64,000 bases of DNA from Haladaptatus sp. DYF46 (GTDB lineage: Archaea; Halobacteriota; Halobacteria; Halobacteriales; Haladaptataceae), in the NCBI RefSeq assembly GCF_021083305.1, contig NZ_JAJFAY010000012.1:24899-88898 (forward strand), written 5' to 3'. Numbering within the stretch: the first letter of the stretch is position 1; every line of letters starts with the position of its first letter. Positions 35,992-44,533 of the stretch are shown piece by piece. The notes below the pieces were generated by a model. It had not been told where the DNA came from and made no database searches. It saw only the letters and a list, made by a program, of their open reading frames with translations. The translations under genes were made by a program, and so were the position numbers.

Positions 35992-37362
35992 CTACACCCT
36001 CCGATACGAGAATCCAGCGTCGGTGACTTTCTCGGCGTCGAACGCGCCCGTCACGTCCACGAACGATGGGTTGTCGTTCATCTCCGCCGCCAGTTTCTCC
36101 AAGTCGAGGTCGTAGAACTCGCGGTGGGGCGTCGCGAGGACGATGCCGTCGAATCCTTCGACGGAAAATTCGTCGTCCTCCTGCATCGCAACGCCGAACT
36201 CCTCGGTCATGAGTTCGTTGTCCCCGTGCGGGTCGTAGCCGACGGTTTCGATGTCGAACTCGTGGAGTTGGCGGATGATACCGTCCACCTTCGACGTGCG
36301 GATGTCGGCCACGTCCGGTTTGTACGTCATCCCGAGGATGAGAACGCGGCTATCGCGGAGCGCCTTTCCGGACTGGTTCAACTCCTTTATCATCATGTTC
36401 GAGATGTGAGTCGGCATGGCCTCGTTCACGTCACGACTCTGTTGGATGAGCGGCGGTGCGAATCCGGCTTGTTTGGAGCGGTGGATGAAAAAATACGGGT
36501 CGACGGGGATGCAGTGTCCACCGACGAGTCCCGGTCGATAGTCGTGGAAGTTCCACTTCGTACCCGACGCTTCGAGTACCGCACGCGTGTCGATGTCCAT
36601 GTCCATGCTGTCGAAGGCCATCGCCAACTCGTTCACGAGGGCGATGTTCAGGTCGCGTTGGATGTTCTCTACAACCTTGCTCGCCTCCGCAACCTCCATG
36701 GAAGCGGCCTTGTGAACGCCCGCGTCGATGACCGTCGAATACAGTTCGGCGATGTCGTCGCGAACGTCATCGTTCATCCCACCGACGACTTTCACCACGT
36801 CACGGAGACCGTGTTCCGGGTCGCCCGGCGTCGCACGCTCCGGGGAGTAACCCACGAAGAAATCCTCGCCGCACGTCAATCCCGACGCTTCCTCGAGTGC
36901 GGGAAGGAGGACCTCACGCGTCGCACCGGGGAAAATCGTCGATTCGAGGATGACGGTGGTGTCGGGCGACATGTACTCACCGATGGTACGTCCGGCCGCA
37001 ACCACGAAGTCGAGGTTCGGTTGGTCGTTTTCGTCGACCGGCGTCGGAACCGCGATCATCACGTAATCCGCGCGGGTGATCTCCTCGGGGTCGTTCGTGT
37101 AGGTGATTTCGCTCTCGGCGATCGCGTCGTCACCGAGGTCGCCCGTCGTGTCAGTGCCGCCGCGAAGGGTATCGACTTTCCCGTCGTCGATGTCGAAGCC
37201 GACGACGTTGTACCCTTCTTGGTCGAATCCGACCGCCAACGGGAGTCCGACGTAGCCGAGACCGACGACGCAAATCGTCGCCTCCCGGCTCTTCGTTACG
37301 TCGCTCTGGTCGCTTCCGGCGTAGTCCCGCTGGCCGTCTATGTTTCCTATCGTCGAGTTCAT
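35992..37362 (-). CDS. Nucleotide-sugar 6-dehydrogenase (UDP-HexNAc/UDP-Man NAcA type)
   Basis: A 456-residue NAD-dependent dehydrogenase. Visible are the Rossmann motif GLGYVGLP at 34-41, EASKVVENIQRDLNIALVNE with K229, and the catalytic cysteine C284 in GGHCIPVDPY; the C-terminal domain follows at about 325-440. The GYSPERATPG segment and overall pattern are nearer to UDP-N-acetylhexosamine dehydrogenases than to UDP-glucose dehydrogenase, but the substrate is not certain. It would supply a uronic acid to the glycan. First gene of the leftward operon. Confidence 0.88.
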   Translation of the reverse strand: MNSTIGNIDGQRDYAGSDQSDVTKSREATICVVGLGYVGLPLAVGFDQEGYNVVGFDIDDGKVDTLRGGTDTTGDLGDDAIAESEITYTNDPEEITRADYVMIAVPTPVDENDQPNLDFVVAAGRTIGEYMSPDTTVILESTIFPGATREVLLPALEEASGLTCGEDFFVGYSPERATPGDPEHGLRDVVKVVGGMNDDVRDDIAELYSTVIDAGVHKAASMEVAEASKVVENIQRDLNIALVNELAMAFDSMDMDIDTRAVLEASGTKWNFHDYRPGLVGGHCIPVDPYFFIHRSKQAGFAPPLIQQSRDVNEAMPTHISNMMIKELNQSGKALRDSRVLILGMTYKPDVADIRTSKVDGIIRQLHEFDIETVGYDPHGDNELMTEEFGVAMQEDDEFSVEGFDGIVLATPHREFYDLDLEKLAAEMNDNPSFVDVTGAFDAEKVTDAGFSYRRV

Positions 37363-37873
37363 GGGTGATGGTCCTCCATTCGGGTGCTCCGTTACCGTCC
37401 GTACCGAAGACAGGTATCGAAGGAAAGAGGAGGTTGATTTCCTTCGGATTCTCCGGTCAGACGCATTCCTCGTTAGAATCCATCAAACCCTGTAGCCTTT
37501 ATTATACACTGACTAAGGGCCTCGTACCGCAAAATTGGCTTTTTCCGAGGTGAAATTAATGTGGATAGATGACACGGAACACGGTGTTGGTTCGAGACAA
37601 GTAAGAGCAACAACTAATCACGCACGCGTAATAGTAGACACGTCCGATGGTCAGGAGAGTCGCAAATTCCAACAGTAAATCGGTGGTCCCAGAAAGAACA
37701 CAGATCACAGTAGTATGAAGATACATGTAGGAATGAAACCGCAATACAGAGGCCGGATAAACTCGATACAACGGTTTGAAAGATAAGAAAACAGGAATAA
37801 ACCGTTCGAAAACTGGCTGCAACTTCCGGGAGCAGCTTCTCCGTTTATTATCCCCCCGACGAACCCACCATGT
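37363..37873. other. 511-bp divergent intergenic region with two promoter boxes
   Basis: TTTATTATAC at 37498-37507 can serve as a leftward TATA box (GTATAATAAA on the minus strand) for the dehydrogenase operon, leaving a leader of about 100 nt. A second box at 37844-37850 serves the rightward gene. Between them no gene is recognised; the stretch 37556-37840 is AT-richer than its surroundings. Confidence 0.5.
37844..37851 (+). promoter_or_regulatory. TATA box before second DUF7344 gene
   Basis: TTTATTAT is centred 27 bp before the ATG at 37874, an exact leaderless spacing. Confidence 0.6.
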
Positions 37874-38449
37874 ATGAGCGCAACGACACAACAGGTCAAA
37901 GAACAGTCTCCGACGATAGACACGAGCGCATCCGTGGAGCTAGGTGAGGACCAGGTCTATCACCTCCTTCAGAACGAGCGGCGCCGTAACGTACTTCGCT
38001 ACCTCCACGACGTGGAGGGAAAAGTCTCGATGCGCGACATCGCAGAGCAGGTCGCGGCGTGGGAAAACGACAGCACCGTTCAGGCGATCACGTCCAGCGA
38101 GCGCCAGCGCGTGTACATCCCACTGTACCAGTCCCACCTCCCGAAACTCGACGAGGAAGGTATCATCGAATACGACCAGAGCCGTGGAACGGTTAGAAAG
38201 ACGGACGCTGCGGACGTGTTGTACGAGTACCTCGAACCGGGGACGAGCGATGACGACGTCGAGGGGGAGGACGAACACAACCCGACCCGATGGGAACGAT
38301 ACTATCTCGGCGCGTCCGGTCTCGGTGCGACGCTCCTCGCCGGGTCGACGCTCGGTCTTTCACCCTTCTCGTTGCTCCCGCACGGATCGGTCGGACTCGC
38401 GATTCTCGGGATGTTCTGGACACTGACGCTCGGACACCGATTCGCGTAA
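37874..38449 (+). CDS. DUF7344 winged-helix protein with membrane helices, second copy
   Basis: The 191-residue paralogue of 11168-11764. The DNA-binding domain (about 25-110: YHLLQNERRRNVLRYLHD, MRDIAEQVAAWENDSTVQAI, ERQRVYIPLYQSHLPKLDEEG) is highly similar, and two hydrophobic helices follow (about 145-185). It is the first gene of the second regulatory module and is followed by the larger calcium-repeat regulator after 263 bp. It faces away from the glycan region, as the first copy does on the other side. Confidence 0.83.
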   Translation: MSATTQQVKEQSPTIDTSASVELGEDQVYHLLQNERRRNVLRYLHDVEGKVSMRDIAEQVAAWENDSTVQAITSSERQRVYIPLYQSHLPKLDEEGIIEYDQSRGTVRKTDAADVLYEYLEPGTSDDDVEGEDEHNPTRWERYYLGASGLGATLLAGSTLGLSPFSLLPHGSVGLAILGMFWTLTLGHRFA

Positions 38450-38712
38450 CGCCGGGTACGTAGCTGGAGAAAGAAGAAGTATTTCAGTATTAGTTTGCTG
38501 CTAATACGAATCGTGTTCTCGTTTTCACACATCTCTGTTTTCGAGGTTTCGAGCAGTGCAAACGAATGCGGTCGTAACCTACTAGTAAGACAGGCTAAAT
38601 ACAACAGATAGACTCAGTAGAAATCCAACCCCAAAGGAAAAATACTCAGCGCGGAAATACCAAACATAGAACGGTTCATTGGACGAAACTGGAAGCCAGA
38701 CCCCACAACAAT

Positions 38713-40143
38713 ATGACAAACCGGCACCTAGCGATATTCTCGATCTGCCTGCTTCTCCTCGCCACCGTCGCCCCCGCCGGTGCAGCACCGTCGGGTAATC
38801 AACTCGTCATTCAGAGCGTCACGTACGCCGGATCAGGTGTCGCCAAATCGGGAGCGAATATGACCTATCTCTGGAAGTCGGATCCACACAATCAGAGCGT
38901 GACGGTGTACGCAGGAAATCGCTCCGGGAGCTATCAAGTCTGTACGAACCTCCGCGGGCCGGACAACACGACGAGTGCCGCGGCGTGTCGAGACGTCTCG
39001 TTCAATGCTAGCACGGTAGAGCGGGTCAACTTCACTTTCGGAAGCGTTTCGTCGAACGCAAGCGGCCGTCAAACGGCCGTCGTCACCGTCGAAAACGGTA
39101 CCAACGTCATCGCGAAACGGACGGCTCCCGTCTACCTCATGATAAAGACGGGCGACGACGACGGCGATGGACTGACGAACGAGAAGGAGATCGAGATCGG
39201 GACCAACGTCTCGAGCAAGGATTCCGACAAGGACGGACTCGAAGACGGCGAGGAGATAAACAACTACGGAACGAACGCGACGGACGCGGACACGGACGGC
39301 GACGGCCTTCGTGACAATCAGGAGATAAGCGTCGGTTCGAATCCAACGCGTAAGGATACGGACGCGGACGGGCTGATCGATGGGGTCGAATACGAAAAGG
39401 GGACGAACGTCAGTCGGGCCGACACGGACGACGATGGACTGACCGACGTTGCGGAGTTGGACGTCGGAACCAACCCGACGAACAAGGACACCGACGGCGA
39501 CGGCCTGAACGACAGCGAGGAGGTCGCAAGCGTCACGGATCCCACGAAATCGGATACCGATGACGATGGACTGAACGACGGGAAGGAGAAGGCGCTCGGA
39601 ACCGACCCGTCGAAAGTCGACAGCGATAACGACGGACTGCGGGACGGAAAGGAAGTGGAAATCGGAACGGATCCGCTGAAAAAGGACAGCGACGGCGACG
39701 GGCTGAGCGACGGGTTCGAACACGGGTTCGGAACGAACCCGAATAGCCGCGTTCTCACGGGAGGACTGTATCTCGTTTTCCTGAGCCTCCTCGTCGGAAC
39801 CGGGTTGCTGGTACAGCGAAACGGAACCGAATGGCTCCCGATGCTGTTCGGTAACGACACGAGAACTGGACGCGAACCGGAACCAGAACCGCCGGCGCAG
39901 AGTGAAACGATGACGACGGATGCGGATCGCGTACTGGAACTCCTGCGCGAAAACGGCGGGCGCCTTCCACAAGGAGAGATTATCGAGCGGACCGGCTGGT
40001 CGAAATCGAAGGTCAGTCGCCTGCTGTCGAAAATGGAAGACAGAGAACAAGTCAGCAAGATCAATATCGGCCGGAAAAACATCGTTATTCTCTACGGCCA
40101 GGAACCGGGGAATACGAACAATTCATCCAAAAAGCAGGAGTAG
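38713..40143 (+). CDS. Membrane protein: eight Ca-binding repeats, TM helix, cytoplasmic winged helix
   Basis: The 476-residue paralogue of the protein at 9769. After a signal peptide (about 1-26, ending GAA) and an extracellular beta domain (about 27-145) come eight DxDxDGLxD units of about 22 residues (about 148-345), each able to bind calcium. One membrane helix (about 349-368) is followed by an acidic linker and a winged helix (RVLELLRENGGRLPQGEIIE, then WSKSKVSRLLSKMEDREQ). It should be a single-polypeptide sensor with calcium-loaded repeats outside and a DNA-binding domain inside. The number of repeats is about twice that of the first copy. Confidence 0.82.
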   Translation: MTNRHLAIFSICLLLLATVAPAGAAPSGNQLVIQSVTYAGSGVAKSGANMTYLWKSDPHNQSVTVYAGNRSGSYQVCTNLRGPDNTTSAAACRDVSFNASTVERVNFTFGSVSSNASGRQTAVVTVENGTNVIAKRTAPVYLMIKTGDDDGDGLTNEKEIEIGTNVSSKDSDKDGLEDGEEINNYGTNATDADTDGDGLRDNQEISVGSNPTRKDTDADGLIDGVEYEKGTNVSRADTDDDGLTDVAELDVGTNPTNKDTDGDGLNDSEEVASVTDPTKSDTDDDGLNDGKEKALGTDPSKVDSDNDGLRDGKEVEIGTDPLKKDSDGDGLSDGFEHGFGTNPNSRVLTGGLYLVFLSLLVGTGLLVQRNGTEWLPMLFGNDTRTGREPEPEPPAQSETMTTDADRVLELLRENGGRLPQGEIIERTGWSKSKVSRLLSKMEDREQVSKINIGRKNIVILYGQEPGNTNNSSKKQE

Positions 40144-40379
40144 AAGCGGTTGAAGCTGCCATGCACACACACAGATTCGACGGTGAAATTCGGCAAATTT
40201 AAGTCATCCATATTACATTCGAGCCGGATAGAAGCCGCATCTGGTGCGGATATATTCGTTTTACATCCCTGCTAAGATACCCCCTTAATCAGTCTATAGT
40301 AATGGGGTTAGGGAGAAACGTGGAAGACAAGAGCCAGTCGTCTCCTGTGGTTGGGGCGGCAGGGCTATAGGACACACCC

Positions 40380-40505
40380 ATGAACTACCCTGACACACTA
40401 GACGGACGTGCGGCAGTTCGTTCCGGCTTGGTCCACGATACGGGAGGACGTACCGGTCCGGAGCGACAGTACGAGCGGCCCGTAGGACGAACGGAGGAGA
40501 TGTAG
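40380..40505 (+). CDS. 41-codon open frame just upstream of glmS
   Basis: An ATG at 40380 opens a frame that ends in TAG at 40503-40505, one base before the glmS ATG. Its product would be arginine-rich (AAVRSGL, GRTGPERQYERPVGR) and hydrophilic. Overlap with the glmS ribosome-binding site GGAGG (40492-40496) is what would be expected of a coupled leader peptide, but codon evidence is too short to decide and the frame may be chance. The remaining 40144-40379 shows no gene. Confidence 0.3.
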   Translation: MNYPDTLDGRAAVRSGLVHDTGGRTGPERQYERPVGRTEEM

Positions 40506-40506
40506 G

Positions 40507-42321
40507 ATGTGCGGAATCATCGCTCGCATCGGCGAAGGAGATGCGATTACGAAACTCGTAACGGGGCTCGAAAACCTCGAATACCGAGGCTACGATTCCG
40601 CCGGCGTCGCAGTCCAGAACGGGTCCGGAATCTCCGTGTACAAGCGCTCGGGACAGATATCCGAGCTAAAAGACAGCATCGTCGGAAGCGTCCCGAAGGG
40701 GAACGTCGGTATCGGCCATACTCGCTGGAGTACGCACGGTCCGCCGACCGACGCGAACGCCCATCCGCACACCAGCGAGACGGAAAACGTCGCCGTCGTC
40801 CACAACGGTATCATCGAGAACTACACCGAGCTGAAGGAGTGGCTCGAAGGAAAGGGCCACGAGTTCACGAGCGATACCGACACGGAAGTCATCCCACATC
40901 TCTTCGAATACTATCTCGATGACTCGCCGAGTATCGAAGACGCGTTCCGCAAAACCATCAACGACCTCGAAGGGAGCTACGCGGTGGCCGCGCTCGTCGA
41001 CGGCGTCCACGCCATCTACGCGGCCCGACAGGGATCGCCGCTCATCCTCGGACTGGACAACAACGAGTACTACCTCGCCAGCGACGTTCCGGCCTTCCTC
41101 GACCACACGGACAGGGTCGTGTACTTCGAGGACGGCGACGTCGCCGTCCTCGAACCGAACGGCGTGACGATGACCGACCTCGAAGGTAACATGGTCACTC
41201 GCGACGTGGAACGAATCGACTGGGACCCCGAGGACGCCGGAAAAGGCGGATACGAGCATTACATGCTCAAAGAGATCAACACCCAGCCTAACGCACTCAC
41301 CAACACCATCGAGGGGCGAGTGGGCGACAGCGGGGTCAACCTCGAAGCCTTCCCGGAAGGATCGTTCGAAGGCGTCGACGACGTGCAGTTCGTCGCCTGT
41401 GGAACGTCGTACCACGCGGCGCTGTACGGGCAACAACTCCTCAACCAGACGGGGATGCGCGCACAGGCGTTCCGTGCCAGCGAGTACGTCGACTCGGCGA
41501 CCGGTTCCGTCACGGAGAACACGCTGGTCATCGCCGTCACGCAGAGCGGAGAGACGGCGGACACCCTCGGCGCACTCCGCGGAGCGAAAGAGCGGGGCGC
41601 ACGGACCGTCACGGTGACGAACGTGATGGGTTCGACCGCGGCCCGGGAGGCCGACGACGCGCTCTTCATCCGCGCCGGCCCCGAAATCGGCGTGGCCGCC
41701 ACGAAGACGTTCTCCTCGCAAGCGGTCATGCTCTCGCTTCTCTCGTTCCGCCTCGCGGAGGACATCGAGACGGCAACCGCACCGGAGGACAAGGCGGAAC
41801 TGCTCGAGGACTTGGAGGAGCTTCCCGAACACGTTCAGCGGGTCCTCGATACCACGACCGCCAAACGGATCGCTAGCCGGTACACCGGGAGCGAGGCGTT
41901 CTTCTTCATCGGTCGTGGGCTGAACAACGCCGTCGCCAAGGAGGGCGCACTGAAGTTCAAGGAGATCACCTACGAACACGCGGAAGGCTTCGCCTCCGGC
42001 GAACTGAAACACGGGCCGCTCGCGCTCGTGACGCCGGACACGCCCGTGTTCGCGCTGTTCAACGGCGACAAGGACAAGAAGACGCTCCAGAACGCCAAGG
42101 AGGCACAGGCGCGCGGCGCGCCGATCGTCTCGGTTGCACACGCGAACCACCCCGCCGAGAAGATATCCGATGCGTTCCTCGAAATCCCCGAGACACATCC
42201 CATGTGGTCGGGACTGCTGGCGAACGTTCAGCTGCAGTTGGTGTCCTACTACGCAGCGAAGAACTTGGGCCGGCCGGTAGACAAGCCACGAAACTTGGCA
42301 AAGAGCGTTACGGTCGAATAA
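40507..42321 (+). CDS. glmS: Glutamine-fructose-6-phosphate aminotransferase (isomerizing)
   Basis: A 604-residue enzyme that makes glucosamine-6-phosphate, the first step to UDP-GlcNAc. The N-terminal glutaminase domain has the catalytic Cys2 (MCGIIARIGEG), NLEYRGYDSAGVA, TRWSTHGPP and the ENYTEL segment. Two SIS domains follow (CGTSYHAALYG, TQSGETADTLGALR; then FFIGRG and ELKHGPLALV) and the C terminus is the usual PRNLAKSVTVE. Length is normal. GGAGG at 40492-40496, 10 bases before the ATG, is a clear Shine-Dalgarno site, unlike the leaderless genes around it. Confidence 0.95.
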   Translation: MCGIIARIGEGDAITKLVTGLENLEYRGYDSAGVAVQNGSGISVYKRSGQISELKDSIVGSVPKGNVGIGHTRWSTHGPPTDANAHPHTSETENVAVVHNGIIENYTELKEWLEGKGHEFTSDTDTEVIPHLFEYYLDDSPSIEDAFRKTINDLEGSYAVAALVDGVHAIYAARQGSPLILGLDNNEYYLASDVPAFLDHTDRVVYFEDGDVAVLEPNGVTMTDLEGNMVTRDVERIDWDPEDAGKGGYEHYMLKEINTQPNALTNTIEGRVGDSGVNLEAFPEGSFEGVDDVQFVACGTSYHAALYGQQLLNQTGMRAQAFRASEYVDSATGSVTENTLVIAVTQSGETADTLGALRGAKERGARTVTVTNVMGSTAAREADDALFIRAGPEIGVAATKTFSSQAVMLSLLSFRLAEDIETATAPEDKAELLEDLEELPEHVQRVLDTTTAKRIASRYTGSEAFFFIGRGLNNAVAKEGALKFKEITYEHAEGFASGELKHGPLALVTPDTPVFALFNGDKDKKTLQNAKEAQARGAPIVSVAHANHPAEKISDAFLEIPETHPMWSGLLANVQLQLVSYYAAKNLGRPVDKPRNLAKSVTVE

Positions 42322-42345
42322 CCCACGGAAGGGACGACGGTAGTG

Positions 42346-42549
42346 TCATGGAGTGCGGTCCGTTTTTCTTCGCGGGGGCTGGGTTCGAAGTCGGTGGGCG
42401 TGAAAGAGCGCGAGCGTCGCAAACGCGAAAACGGTCGCCAGCGCGACGTAGATGACGAACGCGCTGTCGAACATCCACGTGAACGCCGTTCCACCGGTGC
42501 TGAAGATACCGAGCGAGAGATATCGAATACTCCAATCAGGGGAGGACAT
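42346..42549 (-). CDS. Small membrane protein
   Basis: A 67-residue protein with one or two hydrophobic helices (about 12-30 and 31-48: FVIYVALATVFAFATLAL) and a basic tail with RLRTQPPRRK. An inverted TATA box (ATTATTAT at 42577-42584) is placed for a leaderless start at the ATG at 42549, which supports a real gene. Its 3' end faces the end of glmS. Function unknown. Confidence 0.6.
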   Translation of the reverse strand: MSSPDWSIRYLSLGIFSTGGTAFTWMFDSAFVIYVALATVFAFATLALFHAHRLRTQPPRRKTDRTP

Positions 42550-42576
42550 CGTTTCTCTGGGTTACCCGGACGGACC

Positions 42577-42584
42577 ATTATTAT
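42577..42584 (-). promoter_or_regulatory. TATA box before small membrane gene
   Basis: ATAATAAT on the minus strand is centred 31 bp before the ATG at 42549. Confidence 0.45.
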
Positions 42585-42704
42585 CCACCGAGTAAACGGG
42601 TATCGAAGATGTCAGTAGCAAGGATGGATTTGCGGGGATGAAAGACCAAGGGACAGATATGTGAAAACGGCTGAAACGAACGATATCCGGCGAGCCAAAA
42701 CTTA

Positions 42705-42727
42705 TTACTACCAGTACTGAGTAGTAA
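42705..42727. repeat. Short hairpin TTACTAC / GTAGTAA
   Basis: TTACTAC (42705-42711) and GTAGTAA (42721-42727) form an exact 7-bp inverted repeat with a 9-nt spacer CAGTACTGA. It lies at the left edge of the origin region, four bases before a small open frame (42731-42949) that shows no recognisable protein. Confidence 0.4.
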
Positions 42728-42986
42728 GAAATGTCCCAGCGTCGCCGTGGCAGACGTCTGTTGGGACAGCTGTCATCCATACCCTTCCAAACACTGAAAT
42801 GGAGAGCGGTAGCTCGGGATGAAGTCGGATATCGGGGTGGAATCGAAGGGGGAGAGAGTACATTTCGTGTGCGCTCACCGAAATCGCAGTTCGGTTTTTC
42901 GGATGGCCGATCCGCATTCACTTCTTGTCAGCATCTCGGAAGAGAATGACTGATCTCCACACCGGTTTTCCGCTGCTTTCGTGAAC

Positions 42987-43015
42987 AGACACACACCACG
43001 TTTCCTCTGCTTTCC
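42987..43015 (-). repeat. Origin recognition box, first origin, left
   Basis: Reading the minus strand, AAAGCAGAGGAAACGTGGTG followed by TGTGTCT. It is nearly identical, in opposite orientation, to the box at 43143-43172. GAAACGTGGTGT is also the core of the boxes at the second origin. Confidence 0.75.
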
Positions 43016-43057
43016 GTTACGATTGACCAACGGTCCCTGAAACCCATTCTTCAGCTC

Positions 43058-43109
43058 AAAATATAACCCTAGTGCGGAAGTTGTTATCAATTATAACTAA
43101 TAAAACTTT
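43058..43109. other. AT-rich segment between inverted boxes: candidate duplex unwinding element
   Basis: A stretch dominated by A and T (for example TTATCAATTATAACTAATAA near 43084-43103) lies between the two inverted origin boxes, in otherwise G+C-rich DNA. This is the expected place for first strand opening by Orc1/Cdc6. Confidence 0.6.
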
Positions 43110-43142
43110 GCCCCCATAGGTCTTCCACGTGGTTCGCTTGAA

Positions 43143-43172
43143 GAAAGCAAAGGAAACGTGGTGTGGGTGTCT
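43143..43172 (+). repeat. Origin recognition box, first origin, right
   Basis: AAAGCAAAGGAAACGTGGTG followed by TGGGTGTCT. With the left box it forms an inverted pair about 130 bp apart around the AT-rich segment. A degenerate third copy (GGAAGCAAAGGAACAGGTGG, 43203-43222) follows in direct orientation and touches the orc1 promoter. Confidence 0.75.
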
Positions 43173-43221
43173 CTCTTAAAAAACCACAGCAAAGGAATCA
43201 GAGGAAGCAAAGGAACAGGTG

Positions 43222-43230
43222 GTTTTAAGA
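43222..43230 (+). promoter_or_regulatory. TATA box before first orc1/cdc6
   Basis: GTTTTAAGA is centred 29 bp before the ATG at 43255 and abuts the third, degenerate origin box, so initiator binding could repress its own gene. Confidence 0.5.
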
Positions 43231-43254
43231 TGTGTCGAAGAGTGACATGATCCA

Positions 43255-44481
43255 ATGGGATCTCACCGCTTCAACAGATCCACAACGCCATTCAGGAATC
43301 GCGAGGCACTCCTGGACGATTACACTCCGGATACCTTCGTGGGACGAGATGATGAGTTAGATGAGTACCACGAGGCTCTCGAGCCCGTCATCTATGGGGA
43401 ACAACCGAACAACATCTTTCTTTACGGCAAAACGGGAGTAGGAAAGACTGCTGCAACAAAATATCTGCTACGGAACCTCGAAGAAGACGCAAACCAGTTC
43501 GAAGATCTCGAACTAGCGACCGCGTATATCAACTGCGATGGGTTCGAAACGAGCTACCGCGTCGGAGTCGCGCTTATCAATGCACTTCGAGATCCTGCCG
43601 ACCAGATCTCCGAGTCAGGGTACAGTACATCCGAGATATATGCGATGCTTTGGGACGATCTCGACGCGGACGGCGGTATCGTCTTACTCGTCCTCGACGA
43701 GGTCGATCATATCAATCAAGGAGAAGATAGTATTCTCTACCAACTATCTCGCGCACGCGAGAACGAAAACTTGCGAGAAGCACGTGTTGGTGTTATCGGA
43801 ATTAGCAACGACCTCACGTTCCGAGATCGTCTCTCGCCAAAGGTTCGCTCGTCGCTCTGTGAACGAACTATCTCATTTCCACATTACACTGCAACTGAAC
43901 TCCTTGAGGTCCTCGAACAGCGCTCCGAAGTTGCGTTTAAATCAAACGTTCTTTCCAATGAGGTTCTCCCAAAGTGCGCTGCACTCGGCGCACAGAGCGC
44001 AGGTGATGCTCGACACGCGCTGGATCTTCTTCTAACAGCGGGTGATATTGCCCGTGGAAATGAGAGCGAGACTGTGCAGGAGCGGCACGTCGATCACGCT
44101 TTGGAACGCGTTGAAAAGGAAGAAATCACGGAAGGAATTTCGAATCTCACCGAACATGAGCAACACATCCTCTATGCGTTGGCAACACTCGACGCCGAAG
44201 ACGGGACACCTGTCCGGTCGCGAGAAATCTATCCGCGTTACCGGAATATGTGCTCGCTGTCTGGCCGCGACGCACACACCAGTCGATGGCTTCGCGATCA
44301 TCTGGATGAACTAGGAATGCTCGGGATTCTCTCGGTAACGGAGAAGAACGAAGGATTAGCCGGTGGGAAGTATCGAGAGTACGATCTCCAGCAGGAACTT
44401 ACTCTCGTCGTCAACGCACTGGAAGACACATTAGCCTCGATTGGTGTTCACGAGAGTCTGAGGTCCTATCACGAGGGATAG
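43255..44481 (+). CDS. Orc1/Cdc6 replication initiator, first origin
   Basis: A 408-residue AAA+ initiator. Walker A is GKTGVGKT at 58-65, Walker B LLVLDEVD at 144-151, sensor 1 GVIGISNDLTF, and sensor 2 in GDARHALDLL; the C-terminal winged helix (about 300-400) includes DAHTSRWLRDHLDELGMLG. It binds the boxes immediately upstream and loads the MCM helicase. All key residues are intact, in contrast to its close relative, the decayed copy at 1190-2195. Codon use is somewhat less G+C-rich than neighbouring glm genes, consistent with a different history. Confidence 0.93.
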   Translation: MGSHRFNRSTTPFRNREALLDDYTPDTFVGRDDELDEYHEALEPVIYGEQPNNIFLYGKTGVGKTAATKYLLRNLEEDANQFEDLELATAYINCDGFETSYRVGVALINALRDPADQISESGYSTSEIYAMLWDDLDADGGIVLLVLDEVDHINQGEDSILYQLSRARENENLREARVGVIGISNDLTFRDRLSPKVRSSLCERTISFPHYTATELLEVLEQRSEVAFKSNVLSNEVLPKCAALGAQSAGDARHALDLLLTAGDIARGNESETVQERHVDHALERVEKEEITEGISNLTEHEQHILYALATLDAEDGTPVRSREIYPRYRNMCSLSGRDAHTSRWLRDHLDELGMLGILSVTEKNEGLAGGKYREYDLQQELTLVVNALEDTLASIGVHESLRSYHEG

Positions 44482-44533
44482 CATAGGAAATCCGGTGTGT
44501 GTTCCAGACGGAGATCGTCGAAGCGAAAAGCAG

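Noticed and set aside
42731..42949. 72-residue frame left of the first origin
   Set aside because: A TATA-like box is present upstream, but the product has no recognisable features and the region is mostly origin DNA; it could be real, but support is too weak.
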